64,000 nucleotides of DNA. Source: Microbacterium lemovicicum. GTDB lineage: Bacteria > Actinomycetota > Actinomycetes > Actinomycetales > Microbacteriaceae. The notes under the pieces are model-generated. The model saw nothing but the letters and a program-made list of their open reading frames with translations, was not told where the DNA came from and searched no databases. Location of the stretch: contig NZ_CP031423.1 of NCBI RefSeq assembly GCF_003991875.1, positions 620,001 to 684,000 on the forward strand, in the 5' to 3' direction. Both the position numbers and the translations under genes were made by a program. This document shows positions 32,588 to 42,612 of this stretch, one piece after another. The first letter of the stretch is position 1. Each line of letters opens with the position of its first letter.

Positions 32588-33748
32588 TCAGCCCACGGTG
32601 GGCTTCGAGGCCTCCACGAGCTCCTTCTTCTTCGGGCGCGCCCAGCTCGCCGGAAGGTCGTCGCCGTCCCAGACCTGGATGATGCCCCACACCACCGCGG
32701 TGAGGGGGACGGCCAGCAGGGTGCCGAGGATGCCGCCGATCGCGGTGCCCGCGGCGAGGGCGACGAGCACGACGAACGAGTGGAGCTTGAGCGAGCGGCC
32801 CATCAGCACCGGCTGGAGGAAGTTGCCCTCCAGCTGGTTCACCGCCACGACGATCCCGACCACGATCAGGGCGACGACCGGCCCCTGTGCGACGAGAGCC
32901 ACGAGAGCAGCGAGGATGCCGGCGGTCACGGCGCCGACGATCGGGATGAACGCGAGCAGGAACACGAGCACGGCGAGGGGGATCGCGAGGGGCACCTGCA
33001 GGATGAGCAGCCCGATGAGGATGCCGATCGCGTCGACGGCGGCGACGGATGCCGTGCCGCGCACGTAGGAGCCGAGCACCGAGATCGTCTTGTGTCCGAC
33101 GCGCTGCGCGCGGTCGTACTTCTCGCCCCGGAACGGACGCAGGACGAACTCCCACATGCGCGGGCCGTCCTTGAGGAAGAAGAAGAGGATCACCACCAGC
33201 AGCACGAAGCCGGTGAGGAAGGTCGCGATCGCGCTTCCGGCGGCGACCGCGCCGGAGCCGAACTGCGAGCTGGTGAGGAAGTCCTGGAGCGACGCGATCC
33301 ACTCGTCGATCTGATCCTGCGACGGGGCGAAGGGGAGCTGCTGCGCCCAGTCCACGGCCTGCTGGAAGCCGGACGACGTGCGCGCCGACAGGTCGTCCCA
33401 CTGGTCGCGCACCGCGATCACGATGACCCATGCCAGTCCGCCGAGCACGACGACGACCGCGAGCAGCGTGATCACGGTCGCCAGCAGCGCGGGGAGGCCT
33501 CGGCGTCGCATCCACATCACCACGGGCGCGAACGCGGACGCGAAGATCAGCGCCAGGATCAGCGGGATCACGACGACCGACACCTGCCGGATGCCCCAGA
33601 TGAGACCCGCGAGGAGCACCACCACGACGATGATCTGGATGGCGCGGATGGCGAGGCGGCCGAAGACATCGCTCCACGGCGTCGCCGCCCTGCGGATGGG
33701 ATCGGCGGGAACAGGCGCGGGAGCTGAGTTCCGGGGGAACAGGTGCAT
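32588..33748 (-). CDS. AI-2E family transporter (YdiK/PerM superfamily)
   Basis: 386 residues, with about eight hydrophobic segments arranged as in the AI-2E exporter family: three near the N-terminus, a large loop (about 115-165), then FFFLKDGPRMWEFVLRPF, GTASVAAVDAIGILIGLLILQVP and AFIPIVGAVTAGILAAL. The family includes quorum-signal exporters and Na+/H+ antiporters, so substrate cannot be stated. TACCGT lies exactly 6 nt before the ATG (leaderless). It lies 28 nt upstream of the ligase start on the same strand; co-transcription is possible. Confidence 0.88.
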   Translation of the reverse strand: MHLFPRNSAPAPVPADPIRRAATPWSDVFGRLAIRAIQIIVVVVLLAGLIWGIRQVSVVVIPLILALIFASAFAPVVMWMRRRGLPALLATVITLLAVVVVLGGLAWVIVIAVRDQWDDLSARTSSGFQQAVDWAQQLPFAPSQDQIDEWIASLQDFLTSSQFGSGAVAAGSAIATFLTGFVLLVVILFFFLKDGPRMWEFVLRPFRGEKYDRAQRVGHKTISVLGSYVRGTASVAAVDAIGILIGLLILQVPLAIPLAVLVFLLAFIPIVGAVTAGILAALVALVAQGPVVALIVVGIVVAVNQLEGNFLQPVLMGRSLKLHSFVVLVALAAGTAIGGILGTLLAVPLTAVVWGIIQVWDGDDLPASWARPKKKELVEASKPTVG

Positions 33749-33862
33749 GATCCGACGGTAGGGGAGCGAAGGCCCCGGAGCGGCGGGGTTGCGGGCGCGT
33801 GTCGCACACCGTAGGGCGTGACGACGCCCCGCGGTCGGGCGATGGGCCTCAGACGAGCGTGC

Positions 33863-35095
33863 TCAGGCGAAGGCGCTCATGCCGGTGATGTCGCGACCGA
33901 TCAGCAGCGCCTGAACAGACTCCGTGCCCTCGTAGGTGTGGATGGCCTCGATGTCGGCCATGTGCTGCATGACGCCGTACTCCAGCAGGATCCCGTTGCC
34001 CCCGAGGAGATCACGGGCGGATGCGGCGATCGTGCGCGCCGTGCGCGTGTTGTGGTACTTCGCGAGCGAGGCCTGGGTGGGACGGAGCCGTCCGTCCGCC
34101 TCGAGGTCGGCGAGGTGCCGGCAGTACAGCTGCATGCCGGTGAGCTCCTCGAGCATCTGGGCGAGCCGTTCCTGCACCATCTGGAACTTCGCGAGCGGCT
34201 TGCCGAACTGGATGCGCTGCTGGGCGTACTGCAGCGCGGCCTCGTAGCAGGCGGTCGCATGGCCCAGCGCCGACCATGCCACGCCCGAACGCGTGGCGTA
34301 GAGGACGGTCGAGGCGTCCTTGAACGACCGCGTGCCGGGCAGGACGGCAGTGGCGGGAACCCGGACGGCGGTGAGGGTGATGAGGGCCTGATGGATCCCC
34401 CGCAGCGAGGCCTTGCCGCGCATCGGCTCGCCGACGTAGCCCGGGGTGTCCTGCGGGACGAGGAAGCAGCGGACCGTCCCGTCGTCGTCGGCACCGGGCG
34501 ACTCCACCCGCGCCCAGACGAAGGTCACCCCGCCGGATGCGCCGTTGCCGATCCACTTCTTCGCGCCGTCGAGGACGAAGCCGCCGTCGGTCTCACGCCG
34601 CGCGCGCGTCTCGAGCGACACGGAGTCGGAGCCGTGATCGGGCTCGGTCAGGGCGAATGATCCGAGCACCTCGCCCCGGGCGATGGGCAGGAGCCAGGCG
34701 GCCTTCTGCTCGTCGCTGCCGAACAGTGCGAGGGTGCGCAGTGCGAGTCCGCCCTGCACGGCCACCACGGTGCCCATCGATCCGTCGCCGCGGGAGATTT
34801 CCATGTTGACCAGCCCGGCGCCCAGGGGCGTGAGATGCGTCAGCCCCTCGTGCTCGATCCCGTCGGTGAAGAGGTCGAGCTCGCCCATGCGTCGCACGAC
34901 GCTCAGGTCGTACTCGCCGCGGTCCCACCACTCCGCGATGCCCGGCGCGATCTCTTCCGAGAAGGTGCGTGCGCGCATCCACGCGTCACGCTCCTCGGCG
35001 CTGAGGTCGTCGAAGACGCCGTAGTAGTCGGTGTCGAGCGGCGCCGCGATCTCGTAGCGCTCGGTCTGCCGGCCGGGGACGGGGGTGAAAGACAT
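33863..35095 (-). CDS. Acyl-CoA dehydrogenase (glutaryl-CoA dehydrogenase-like)
   Basis: 410 residues from ATG 35095, which has GGAGG 5 nt upstream. Three-domain flavoprotein: a helical N-terminus, a middle beta domain (GSFALTEPDHGSDSVSLETRA, GAKKWIGNGASG) and a C-terminal helical domain (RIQFGKPLAKFQMVQERLAQM; IHTYEGTESVQALLIGRDITG). The catalytic base is the Glu in YEGTES. The pattern resembles glutaryl-CoA dehydrogenase and plant-type acyl-CoA oxidase homologues. No pathway partners lie beside it. The divergent-facing TetR gene upstream may regulate it. Confidence 0.88.
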   Translation of the reverse strand: MSFTPVPGRQTERYEIAAPLDTDYYGVFDDLSAEERDAWMRARTFSEEIAPGIAEWWDRGEYDLSVVRRMGELDLFTDGIEHEGLTHLTPLGAGLVNMEISRGDGSMGTVVAVQGGLALRTLALFGSDEQKAAWLLPIARGEVLGSFALTEPDHGSDSVSLETRARRETDGGFVLDGAKKWIGNGASGGVTFVWARVESPGADDDGTVRCFLVPQDTPGYVGEPMRGKASLRGIHQALITLTAVRVPATAVLPGTRSFKDASTVLYATRSGVAWSALGHATACYEAALQYAQQRIQFGKPLAKFQMVQERLAQMLEELTGMQLYCRHLADLEADGRLRPTQASLAKYHNTRTARTIAASARDLLGGNGILLEYGVMQHMADIEAIHTYEGTESVQALLIGRDITGMSAFA

Positions 35096-35208
35096 GGGGG
35101 CCTCCAAGGTGACCAGCCCAGCGTACCGCGGCACTCAGTTCCAAGGTCAGCGGTACGCGGTGTCACGACGGTGGTGGGTGGCCGGGCGTCAGCCGCCCGA
35201 ACCGCGGG

Positions 35209-35871
35209 TCAGGTGCCGAGGGCGGCGCCGAGGCGGCGGGCGACCTCGGCGGCCGGCATCCCGCGGGGGAAGACGGCGACGGCGACGTCGTCCGCGCCGG
35301 CGGGGGAGCCCGCCGGGTGCACGCCGAACCGGCGCATCGCGTCGTCGAGTGCCCGGCGCAGCACGGTGACCGGCACGCGCTTGGGTCCGCGGATGAGCTG
35401 CCGCAGCACGTGGTTGTGGACGGCCGTCACGAGGGCCGCGAAGCCGACGGCGTCGAGCGGGTCGAGGCCGGGCAGGGCGGAGCGCAGGTACTCGTCGAAC
35501 AGCCGCTCGTAGCGGAACACGGTGACGATCTCGCGGTCGCGCAGCGCCGGCACCTGCCGGACGACGGTGTACCGCCGACGGGCGAGCTCGGGGTCGGAGG
35601 CGAAATGCCGGAACACCTGCACGCACGCCTCGCACACCGCCGCCCAGGGGTCGTCGTGCGCCTCGCCGAGGTAGTCGCGCAGCTGGGCGAGCAGCAGCTC
35701 GTGGTCGGCGAAGACGACGTCGTCCTTGCCGCCGAACTGCCGGAAGAAGGTGGAGCGCGAGACCCCGGCGGCGCGGGCGATCTGCTCCACCGAGGTCTGG
35801 TCGAAGCCCTGGGCGGCGAAGAGGTCGATCGCCGCGGCCACCACCGCGGAGGGGGGCGGGCTCTCGGTCAT
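35209..35871 (-). CDS. TetR-family transcriptional regulator
   Basis: 220 residues. N-terminal helix-turn-helix is classical (AAIDLFAAQGFDQTSVEQIARAAGVSRSTFFRQFGGKDD, given here as the full domain span about residues 10-50); the ligand domain has a Tyr/Arg-rich helix (ARRRYTVVRQV, FRYERLFDEYL). TAGGCT lies exactly 6 nt before the ATG (leaderless). It is on the same strand as the acyl-CoA dehydrogenase, 114 nt upstream of it, and divergent from the Rieske oxidoreductase, so either may be its target. Ligand unknown. Confidence 0.92.
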   Translation of the reverse strand: MTESPPPSAVVAAAIDLFAAQGFDQTSVEQIARAAGVSRSTFFRQFGGKDDVVFADHELLLAQLRDYLGEAHDDPWAAVCEACVQVFRHFASDPELARRRYTVVRQVPALRDREIVTVFRYERLFDEYLRSALPGLDPLDAVGFAALVTAVHNHVLRQLIRGPKRVPVTVLRRALDDAMRRFGVHPAGSPAGADDVAVAVFPRGMPAAEVARRLGAALGT

Positions 35872-35961
35872 GGCCGAAGCCTAATCGGCCGCACCCGCCC
35901 GTCGCGGCCCGGGAGGTGTCAAGCCCTTTGCGCAGACGGGCGGCGCGGCTTGGCTGTGAGC

Positions 35962-37464
35962 ATGGAATCCCTCTGGAGGACCGGCACGCCCCGCATCACC
36001 GGCACCCCGTTCGCCCCCGGCTCGCGGTCCGACGTGGTCGTGGTGGGCGCGGGTCTCACCGGGCTCGCCACGGCGCTCATGCTCCAGCGGGCCGGTCGCA
36101 CGGTCACCGTCATCGAGGCGGGCGAGGTCGCCCAGCTCGCTACCGGCGGCAACACCGGCAAGCTCTCCCTGCTGCAGGGGTCGGTGCTGTCCACGCTGCG
36201 CCGCCACCACTACGCCGCGCTCGTGAAGGCCTACGTCGACGCGAACCGCGCGGGCATGGAGTGGCTCACCGGCTTCGCCGAGGAGGCGGGCGTGCCGTTC
36301 ACCCGTCGGACCGCGTACTCCTACGCGCAGACGGATGCCGCGGCATCCACCGTCGACGACGAATTCGACGCAGCGCGGGAGGCCGGCCTCGACGTGCGGC
36401 GGGTCGACCCCGACGCGCTCGACGTGCCGTTCCCCGTCGCCGCGGCCATCGCCCTCAACGACCAGGTGGCCCTGGACCCGGCGCGGATCGCGGGCGCGCT
36501 CGCCGAGCAGTTCGTCGCCGCGGGCGGGTCTCTCCACACCGGACTGCGGGTGACGAAGGTGCACACGCTGCCCGACCCGCGCGTCGACACCCCCGAGGGG
36601 GTCGCCTTCGCCGATCACATCGTGCTCGCCACCGGCGCCCCGATCGCCGACCGCGGCCTCTACTTCGCCAAGACGAGTGGCCTGCGCTCGTATTGCGTCT
36701 CGTTCGCGACCGATCGCCCGGTGCCCGACGGACTGCTGCTCTCGGTCGACGGCCCGACGCGGTCGATCCGCTCGGTCACGACCATCGACGGACCGGTCGC
36801 CGGCCTCATCGTCGGCGGCAACGGTCACCCGGTCGGCCGCTCGGACAGCGAGCGCGCGGCCGTCGACGACCTCGTCGACTGGACCCGCCGGTACTTCCCC
36901 GAGGCCGTCGAGACGCACCGGTGGTCGGCGCAGGACTACCAGTCGCACGACCTCATCCCCTTCGTCGGCGCCCTGCCCCGCGGCCTCGGACGCATCCGCT
37001 TCGCGACCGGCTACGGCAAATGGGGGCTGTCGAACGCGCCGTGGGCGGCGATCCGGCTGAGCTCGGAGATCCTCGGCGTGCCGTGGCGCGACCGCCCCGC
37101 GTGGATGACCGGGATCGGCACGCGGCTCACCGTGCCCGCCGACCTCGCCCAGGGCGCGGTCGAGAACGCTCGTGTGGGCGCGGCCGCCGCCGCAGGCTGG
37201 GCGGGAGCCATGACGACGCGGACCCCCGTGCCGAAGCCCGCCGAAGGTGAGGGCGTCGTGGCCACGCGCGGCGTCGAGCCCGTCGCGATCTCCACCACCG
37301 ACGGTCAGACGAGGGCGGTGAGCGCCGTCTGCCCGCACCTGGGCGGCATCCTGTCGTGGAACGACGCCGAGTGCACGTGGGACTGCCCCCTCCACGCGTC
37401 GCGCTTCGCGGCCGACGGCACGCGCCTCGAGGGCCCGGCGGTGCGGGACCTCGAGGCGCGCTGA
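35962..37464 (+). CDS. FAD-dependent oxidoreductase fused to a C-terminal Rieske domain
   Basis: 500 residues. DAO-type FAD domain (VVVGAGLTGLATALMLQRAG near residue 25; GGNTGKLSLLQGS; FATGYGKWGLSNAP). From about 420 a Rieske [2Fe-2S] domain has both ligand pairs: CPHLGG and CPLHASRF. The layout matches the glycine/D-amino acid oxidase-Rieske fusions found in bacteria, whose substrate is unknown; electrons could pass between the flavin and the cluster. ATG 35962 is tentative (GTG 35956 is in frame) as there is no strong ribosome site. The last codons are duplicated in the repeat that follows. Confidence 0.87.
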   Translation: MESLWRTGTPRITGTPFAPGSRSDVVVVGAGLTGLATALMLQRAGRTVTVIEAGEVAQLATGGNTGKLSLLQGSVLSTLRRHHYAALVKAYVDANRAGMEWLTGFAEEAGVPFTRRTAYSYAQTDAAASTVDDEFDAAREAGLDVRRVDPDALDVPFPVAAAIALNDQVALDPARIAGALAEQFVAAGGSLHTGLRVTKVHTLPDPRVDTPEGVAFADHIVLATGAPIADRGLYFAKTSGLRSYCVSFATDRPVPDGLLLSVDGPTRSIRSVTTIDGPVAGLIVGGNGHPVGRSDSERAAVDDLVDWTRRYFPEAVETHRWSAQDYQSHDLIPFVGALPRGLGRIRFATGYGKWGLSNAPWAAIRLSSEILGVPWRDRPAWMTGIGTRLTVPADLAQGAVENARVGAAAAAGWAGAMTTRTPVPKPAEGEGVVATRGVEPVAISTTDGQTRAVSAVCPHLGGILSWNDAECTWDCPLHASRFAADGTRLEGPAVRDLEAR

Positions 37465-37512
37465 CCCGAGGCGCGCTGACCCGAGGCGCGCTGACCCGAG
37501 GCGCGCTGACCC
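37453..37512 (+). repeat. Four perfect 15-bp tandem repeats spanning a stop codon
   Basis: Unit gaggcgcgctgaccc, four exact copies at 37453-37467, 37468-37482, 37483-37497 and 37498-37512. The first copy encodes the last residues (E-A-R) and the TGA stop of the FAD/Rieske gene. Because 15 is a multiple of three, every copy repeats the stop in frame. Probably a replication-slippage expansion. Confidence 0.9.
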
Positions 37513-37524
37513 GGGACGCCCGGA

Positions 37525-37550
37525 CGGGGGCCGCGGTCAGCGGGCCCCCG
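37525..37550. terminator. Probable bidirectional terminator hairpin
   Basis: CGGGGGCC (37525-37532), a 10-nt loop, then GGCCCCCG (37543-37550). It lies between the convergent FAD/Rieske gene and the small export-type membrane protein. No U tract, as is common in high-GC actinobacteria. Confidence 0.6.
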
Positions 37551-37594
37551 GGCAAACGCCAGACGCCGACGTCAGCCCGCGCGAGCGGCGGCCC

Positions 37595-37639
37595 GCGCAG
37601 ACGTCAGCCGCGCAGGCGTCAGCCGCGCAGGCGTCAGCC
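37595..37639 (-). repeat. Three 15-bp tandem repeats spanning a stop codon
   Basis: Units at 37595-37609, 37610-37624 and 37625-37639, the last two identical (gcgcaggcgtcagcc on the plus strand) and the first with one change. On the minus strand each unit reads GGC TGA CGC CTG CGC. The copy nearest the gene supplies its final Gly and its TGA, so the stop is repeated in frame twice more. This parallels the unrelated 15-bp array of the neighbouring gene. Confidence 0.88.
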
Positions 37640-38134
37640 CGCGAAGGCGAACACGCCGGTGATGAGGAGCGTGACGGCGGTCGTCCACAGGACGATCGCG
37701 GCGGCCTGCCAGACGAGCACCGTCTTCACCGGGACGCCCGTCGACACGAGCGCGGCGGAGGTGATCTGCGTCGGCACGAGCAGCGGTCCCAGCAGGCTCA
37801 CCCCGGGCGTCCCGTAGCGCTCGTACGCGCGCATGACCTTCTGGCGGCGAGCCGTCGGCGGCTCCTCCGTGCGGCCGCCGCGGGTCACGACCGCGGTGCG
37901 CACGCGGGCGCCGAGCAGCACCACGACCAGCACGCAGAGGAAGTTGCCGACGGCGCCGGCGATGGCGGCGACGACGGGGTGCAGGCCGCCGACGATGCCG
38001 ATGGCGGCGGCCCCCTCGCCCTCGACGAACGGCACGGCCCCGGCGACGGCGACGATCAGAGGCTGCACGAGCACGGGCACCTGCGAGACGAGGTCCTGGA
38101 AACCGAGGACGAGGTCGGAGATCGGGTTGGACAT
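37634..38134 (-). CDS. Small multidrug export-family membrane protein
   Basis: 166 residues with four hydrophobic segments: VLVQPLIVAVAGAVPFVEGEG, VVAAIAGAVGNFLCVLVVVL, GVSLLGPLLVPTQITSAAL and LVWQAAAIVLWTTAVTLLITGV. The P-F-V-E-G-E-G and G-P-L-L-x-P signatures fit the Sm_multidrug_ex (YgaH-like) family, whose export role is only presumed. ATG 38134 follows GGAAGGAAG by 5 nt. Divergent from the histidine kinase by 134 nt, so it may be a target of that two-component system. Its last codons are duplicated in tandem after the stop. Confidence 0.8.
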   Translation of the reverse strand: MSNPISDLVLGFQDLVSQVPVLVQPLIVAVAGAVPFVEGEGAAAIGIVGGLHPVVAAIAGAVGNFLCVLVVVLLGARVRTAVVTRGGRTEEPPTARRQKVMRAYERYGTPGVSLLGPLLVPTQITSAALVSTGVPVKTVLVWQAAAIVLWTTAVTLLITGVFAFAG

Positions 38135-38268
38135 GGGGTCTTCCTTCCGTGGGGTGTGATTCCATCCCAGCCGCCCCGCGTGCGCTGCGGCAGTGTCGCG
38201 GCGTCACCTCCTGTCGTGAGGATGAGCAGCCCGGGGCATGACAGAAGTCATGGTCGTACCCTGGCCGG

Positions 38269-39486
38269 GTGACCAGAATCCCGCCCTCCTCGTCCTCGAC
38301 GCCTGCGGCGCCGTGGCTCGCGCGCAGCGTCAGCGCGACCTGGTGGTACACCGCGGGCTCCGTGCTCCTCTTCGCGGTCGTCACCGCCTTCGTGTGGGCC
38401 GTGCCGACGGTCCTCTCTCCGCCCGTGCTCTCCCGCCCCGTGACCTCGATCGTCTTCGCTGCCGGCGCGCTCGTGTGGCTGACCGGCGGCACGGTGCTGC
38501 TCCTGACCTACCGGCGGCGGGCGATGTCGGAGATGACGGATGCCGCGACCGCCCCCTCGGCCGCGGTGCTGGTGGGGGCGCTCGTCGCCTCCGGCGCAGG
38601 TGCGGTGGCGATGGCCGTGGCCGCCGCCTCGCCCCTGCTCGCGATCTCGACCGTGGCCTTCGCGCTGTGCATGGTGCCCCGGATGCCGGGCGTGCGCCTG
38701 CGGCTGACCGCGGCGGTGACGATCGTGCTGATCGTGGTCTGGATCGTCGAGGGCACGCGCGACACGGCAGCCGACGAGTCGGGCGTGGCGCTCTTCCACC
38801 CGTTCTTCTCCGTGCTGCTCCCGCTCGCCACGGTGCTGTCGCTGTGGTGGTGGGACGTGGTGGGCGAGCTCGATCGTGCCCGGGGCGTGGAGAGCAGGCT
38901 CGCCGCCGTGCAGGAGCGCCTGCGTCTGGCCGGCGACCTGCACGACCTCCAGGGGCACCACCTCCAGGTGATCGCCCTGCAGCTCGAGCTCGCCGACCGC
39001 ATGATCGCGCGCGACCCCGCCGCCGCTGCGGAGCAGGTGCGGCTGGCGCGCGCCTCGGTCGACGACGCGCGTCGCGGCACCCGCGAGCTCGCCGGTCGGT
39101 TCCGAGGGGTTCCGCTCCCCGACGAGCTGGCGAACGCGGCCGACCTGCTGCGCGCGGCCGGGCTCCGCGTCGATCTCGACGTGGCGCCCGGGGCGGAGGC
39201 GGCTCCGGCCGACGTGCTCGGACCGGTCGTGCGCGAGTGCACGACGAACGTGCTGAAGCACGGCGGCGGCCGGTGGGCGCGCCTCGCGCTCGCGCGCACC
39301 GGCGCGGGCTGGGAGCTGCGCGTGTCGAACGACGTCGGCTCGGCGCCCACGTCCCGGTCGGGCTCCGGCCTGGCCGGCATGGCGGAGCGGGTCGGTGCGG
39401 CCGGCGGCGACCTGCGCCATCAGGTGGCGGGGGATGCGTTCGAGCTCGTGGCCTCCGTGCCCCAGGCCGCGGGGGTGCCGGCGTGA
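38269..39486 (+). CDS. Sensor histidine kinase, DesK/NarX-type (HisKA_3)
   Basis: 405 residues. Five or six hydrophobic segments occur in the first 195 residues. The phosphoacceptor region is LAGDLHDLQGHHLQVIALQLELADRM, with His in the DLHD motif as in HisKA_3 kinases. The ATPase domain has the N box VRECTTNVLKHGGG and a G box GSGLAGMAERV. It transfers phosphate to the overlapping response regulator. GTG start; TACCCT lies exactly 6 nt before it (leaderless). The membrane part has no extracytoplasmic sensor loop of note, so it probably senses a membrane state such as fluidity or envelope stress. Confidence 0.9.
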   Translation: MTRIPPSSSSTPAAPWLARSVSATWWYTAGSVLLFAVVTAFVWAVPTVLSPPVLSRPVTSIVFAAGALVWLTGGTVLLLTYRRRAMSEMTDAATAPSAAVLVGALVASGAGAVAMAVAAASPLLAISTVAFALCMVPRMPGVRLRLTAAVTIVLIVVWIVEGTRDTAADESGVALFHPFFSVLLPLATVLSLWWWDVVGELDRARGVESRLAAVQERLRLAGDLHDLQGHHLQVIALQLELADRMIARDPAAAAEQVRLARASVDDARRGTRELAGRFRGVPLPDELANAADLLRAAGLRVDLDVAPGAEAAPADVLGPVVRECTTNVLKHGGGRWARLALARTGAGWELRVSNDVGSAPTSRSGSGLAGMAERVGAAGGDLRHQVAGDAFELVASVPQAAGVPA

Positions 39487-40085
39487 TCCGCGTGCTCATC
39501 GCCGACGACGAGGACATGATCCGGTCGGCGCTCGCGTCGCTGCTGCGGCTGGAGGACGACCTCGACGTGATCTCGGAATGCCGGGACGGCGCGGAGGCCG
39601 TCGCCGAGGCGCTGCGTCTGCGTCCCGACGTGTGCCTGCTCGACCTCGAGATGCCCGGACTCGACGGCGTCGAGGCGGCCGCGCGCATCCGGCAGCAGAT
39701 CCCGGCGCGCTGCGTCGTCGTGACCCGGCACGCGCGCCCCGGGGTGCTGCGGCGTGCGCTCAGCGCCGGCGTCGACGGCTTCCTGCCGAAGTCGCGTCGC
39801 GCCGATGACGTGGCCGCGGTCATCCGCGAGGTGGCGGCGGGGCGCCGCTACGTCGACCCGGAGATCGCCGCCGACGCCCTGAGCGACGAGCGCAGTCCGC
39901 TGACGGAGCGCGAGCTCGACGTGCTGCGCACGGGGGAGCAGGGGGCCACGATCGCGCAGATCGCGGCATCCCTCCATCTGTCCCCCGGCACGGTGCGCAA
40001 CCACGTGTCGTCGGTGCTCGGCAAGCTGGGCGTCCAGACCCGTCAGCAGGCCACGATCATGGCACGGGAACGCGGCTGGATCTGA
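39483..40085 (+). CDS. LuxR/NarL-family response regulator
   Basis: 200 residues; GTG 39483 overlaps the kinase stop (GTGA). Receiver domain with acidic pocket ADDEDM, phosphoacceptor Asp in CLLDLEMPG, the usual Ser/Thr position (VVVTRHAR) and conserved Lys (LPKSRR). C-terminal LuxR helix-turn-helix is LTERELDVL...TIAQIAASLHLSPGTVRNHVSSVLGKLGV. Forms a DesKR-like pair with the kinase; likely targets are the divergent small export-type protein and the pair itself, inferred from position. Confidence 0.93.
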   Translation: MIRVLIADDEDMIRSALASLLRLEDDLDVISECRDGAEAVAEALRLRPDVCLLDLEMPGLDGVEAAARIRQQIPARCVVVTRHARPGVLRRALSAGVDGFLPKSRRADDVAAVIREVAAGRRYVDPEIAADALSDERSPLTERELDVLRTGEQGATIAQIAASLHLSPGTVRNHVSSVLGKLGVQTRQQATIMARERGWI

Positions 40086-40128
40086 CCGTCGGGCAGGCGG
40101 CCCGTCGGGCGTCCACAGCCGCGAGTAG

Positions 40129-40134
40129 TAGGCT
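40129..40134 (+). promoter_or_regulatory. Probable -10 element of sucCD
   Basis: TAGGCT at 40129-40134, about 85 nt before the sucC GTG. The same hexamer (TAGGCTG) lies upstream of icd at 62581-62586. No convincing -35 box. The palindrome at 40152-40165 lies just downstream, overlapping the start of the transcript. Confidence 0.45.
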
Positions 40135-40151
40135 GTGTGACCGTCCCGATA

Positions 40152-40165
40152 TCTCGATATCGAGA
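40152..40165. promoter_or_regulatory. Palindromic operator upstream of sucCD
   Basis: TCTCGATATCGAGA, a perfect 14-bp palindrome that extends imperfectly outward (GATA...AGATTT). It lies 54 nt before the sucC start and just downstream of the probable -10. The icd promoter region (62543-62568) carries the same core with one base changed, suggesting a common dimeric regulator of TCA-cycle genes. The regulator is not identified in this window. Confidence 0.65.
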
Positions 40166-40218
40166 GATTTCCGCGCTCGATGCGCCCATCCCACCGTTCG
40201 CCACCGAAGGATTGCACT

Positions 40219-42316
<2,098 letters not shown>

Positions 42317-42329
42317 CCCGGGTTTCCGA

Positions 42330-42368
42330 GGGGCGGATGCCGCGGCCACAGGCCGCAGCATCCGCCCC
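42330..42368 (+). terminator. Rho-independent-type terminator of sucCD
   Basis: Arms GGGGCGGATGC-CGCGGCC and GGCCGC-A-GCATCCGCCCC pair over about 17 bp with a 3-nt loop (ACA), followed by TCGTCTTTT. It lies 14 nt after the sucD stop. Confidence 0.85.
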
Positions 42369-42426
42369 TCGTCTTTTCCCCGGCCCCTGGTCTCCGGTGG
42401 TCAGCCCCGCTCGGCCGTCGACCCTC

Positions 42427-42510
42427 CGCCGTGCCGTGGCGCGGCGCGGCGTGCCGTGCCGCGCCGTGCCGTGCCGCGCCGTGGCGCGGCGTGGCGTGGC
42501 GTGGCGTGTC
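42427..42510. repeat. Low-complexity GC-rich block after sucD
   Basis: A run of permuted GCCGT/GCGGC words. It contains two exact back-to-back copies of a 15-mer, gtgccgtgccgcgcc (42451-42465 and 42466-42480), then repeated GTGGC. Highly self-complementary. It occupies the 296-nt gap between sucD and the next gene, where I see no gene. Probably slippage-derived. Confidence 0.7.
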
Positions 42511-42612
42511 GGGAGGAGATGTGCAGAAGCGGAGGGGGATGCTGCAGCATCCGTCCTCCCGATCAACACGTCTCCTCCCGACTGGCCACACACCCCGACG
42601 TAGGGTGGAGGC

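Noticed and set aside
37453..37639. CRISPR array
   Set aside because: The units are back to back without spacers and are tied to stop codons.
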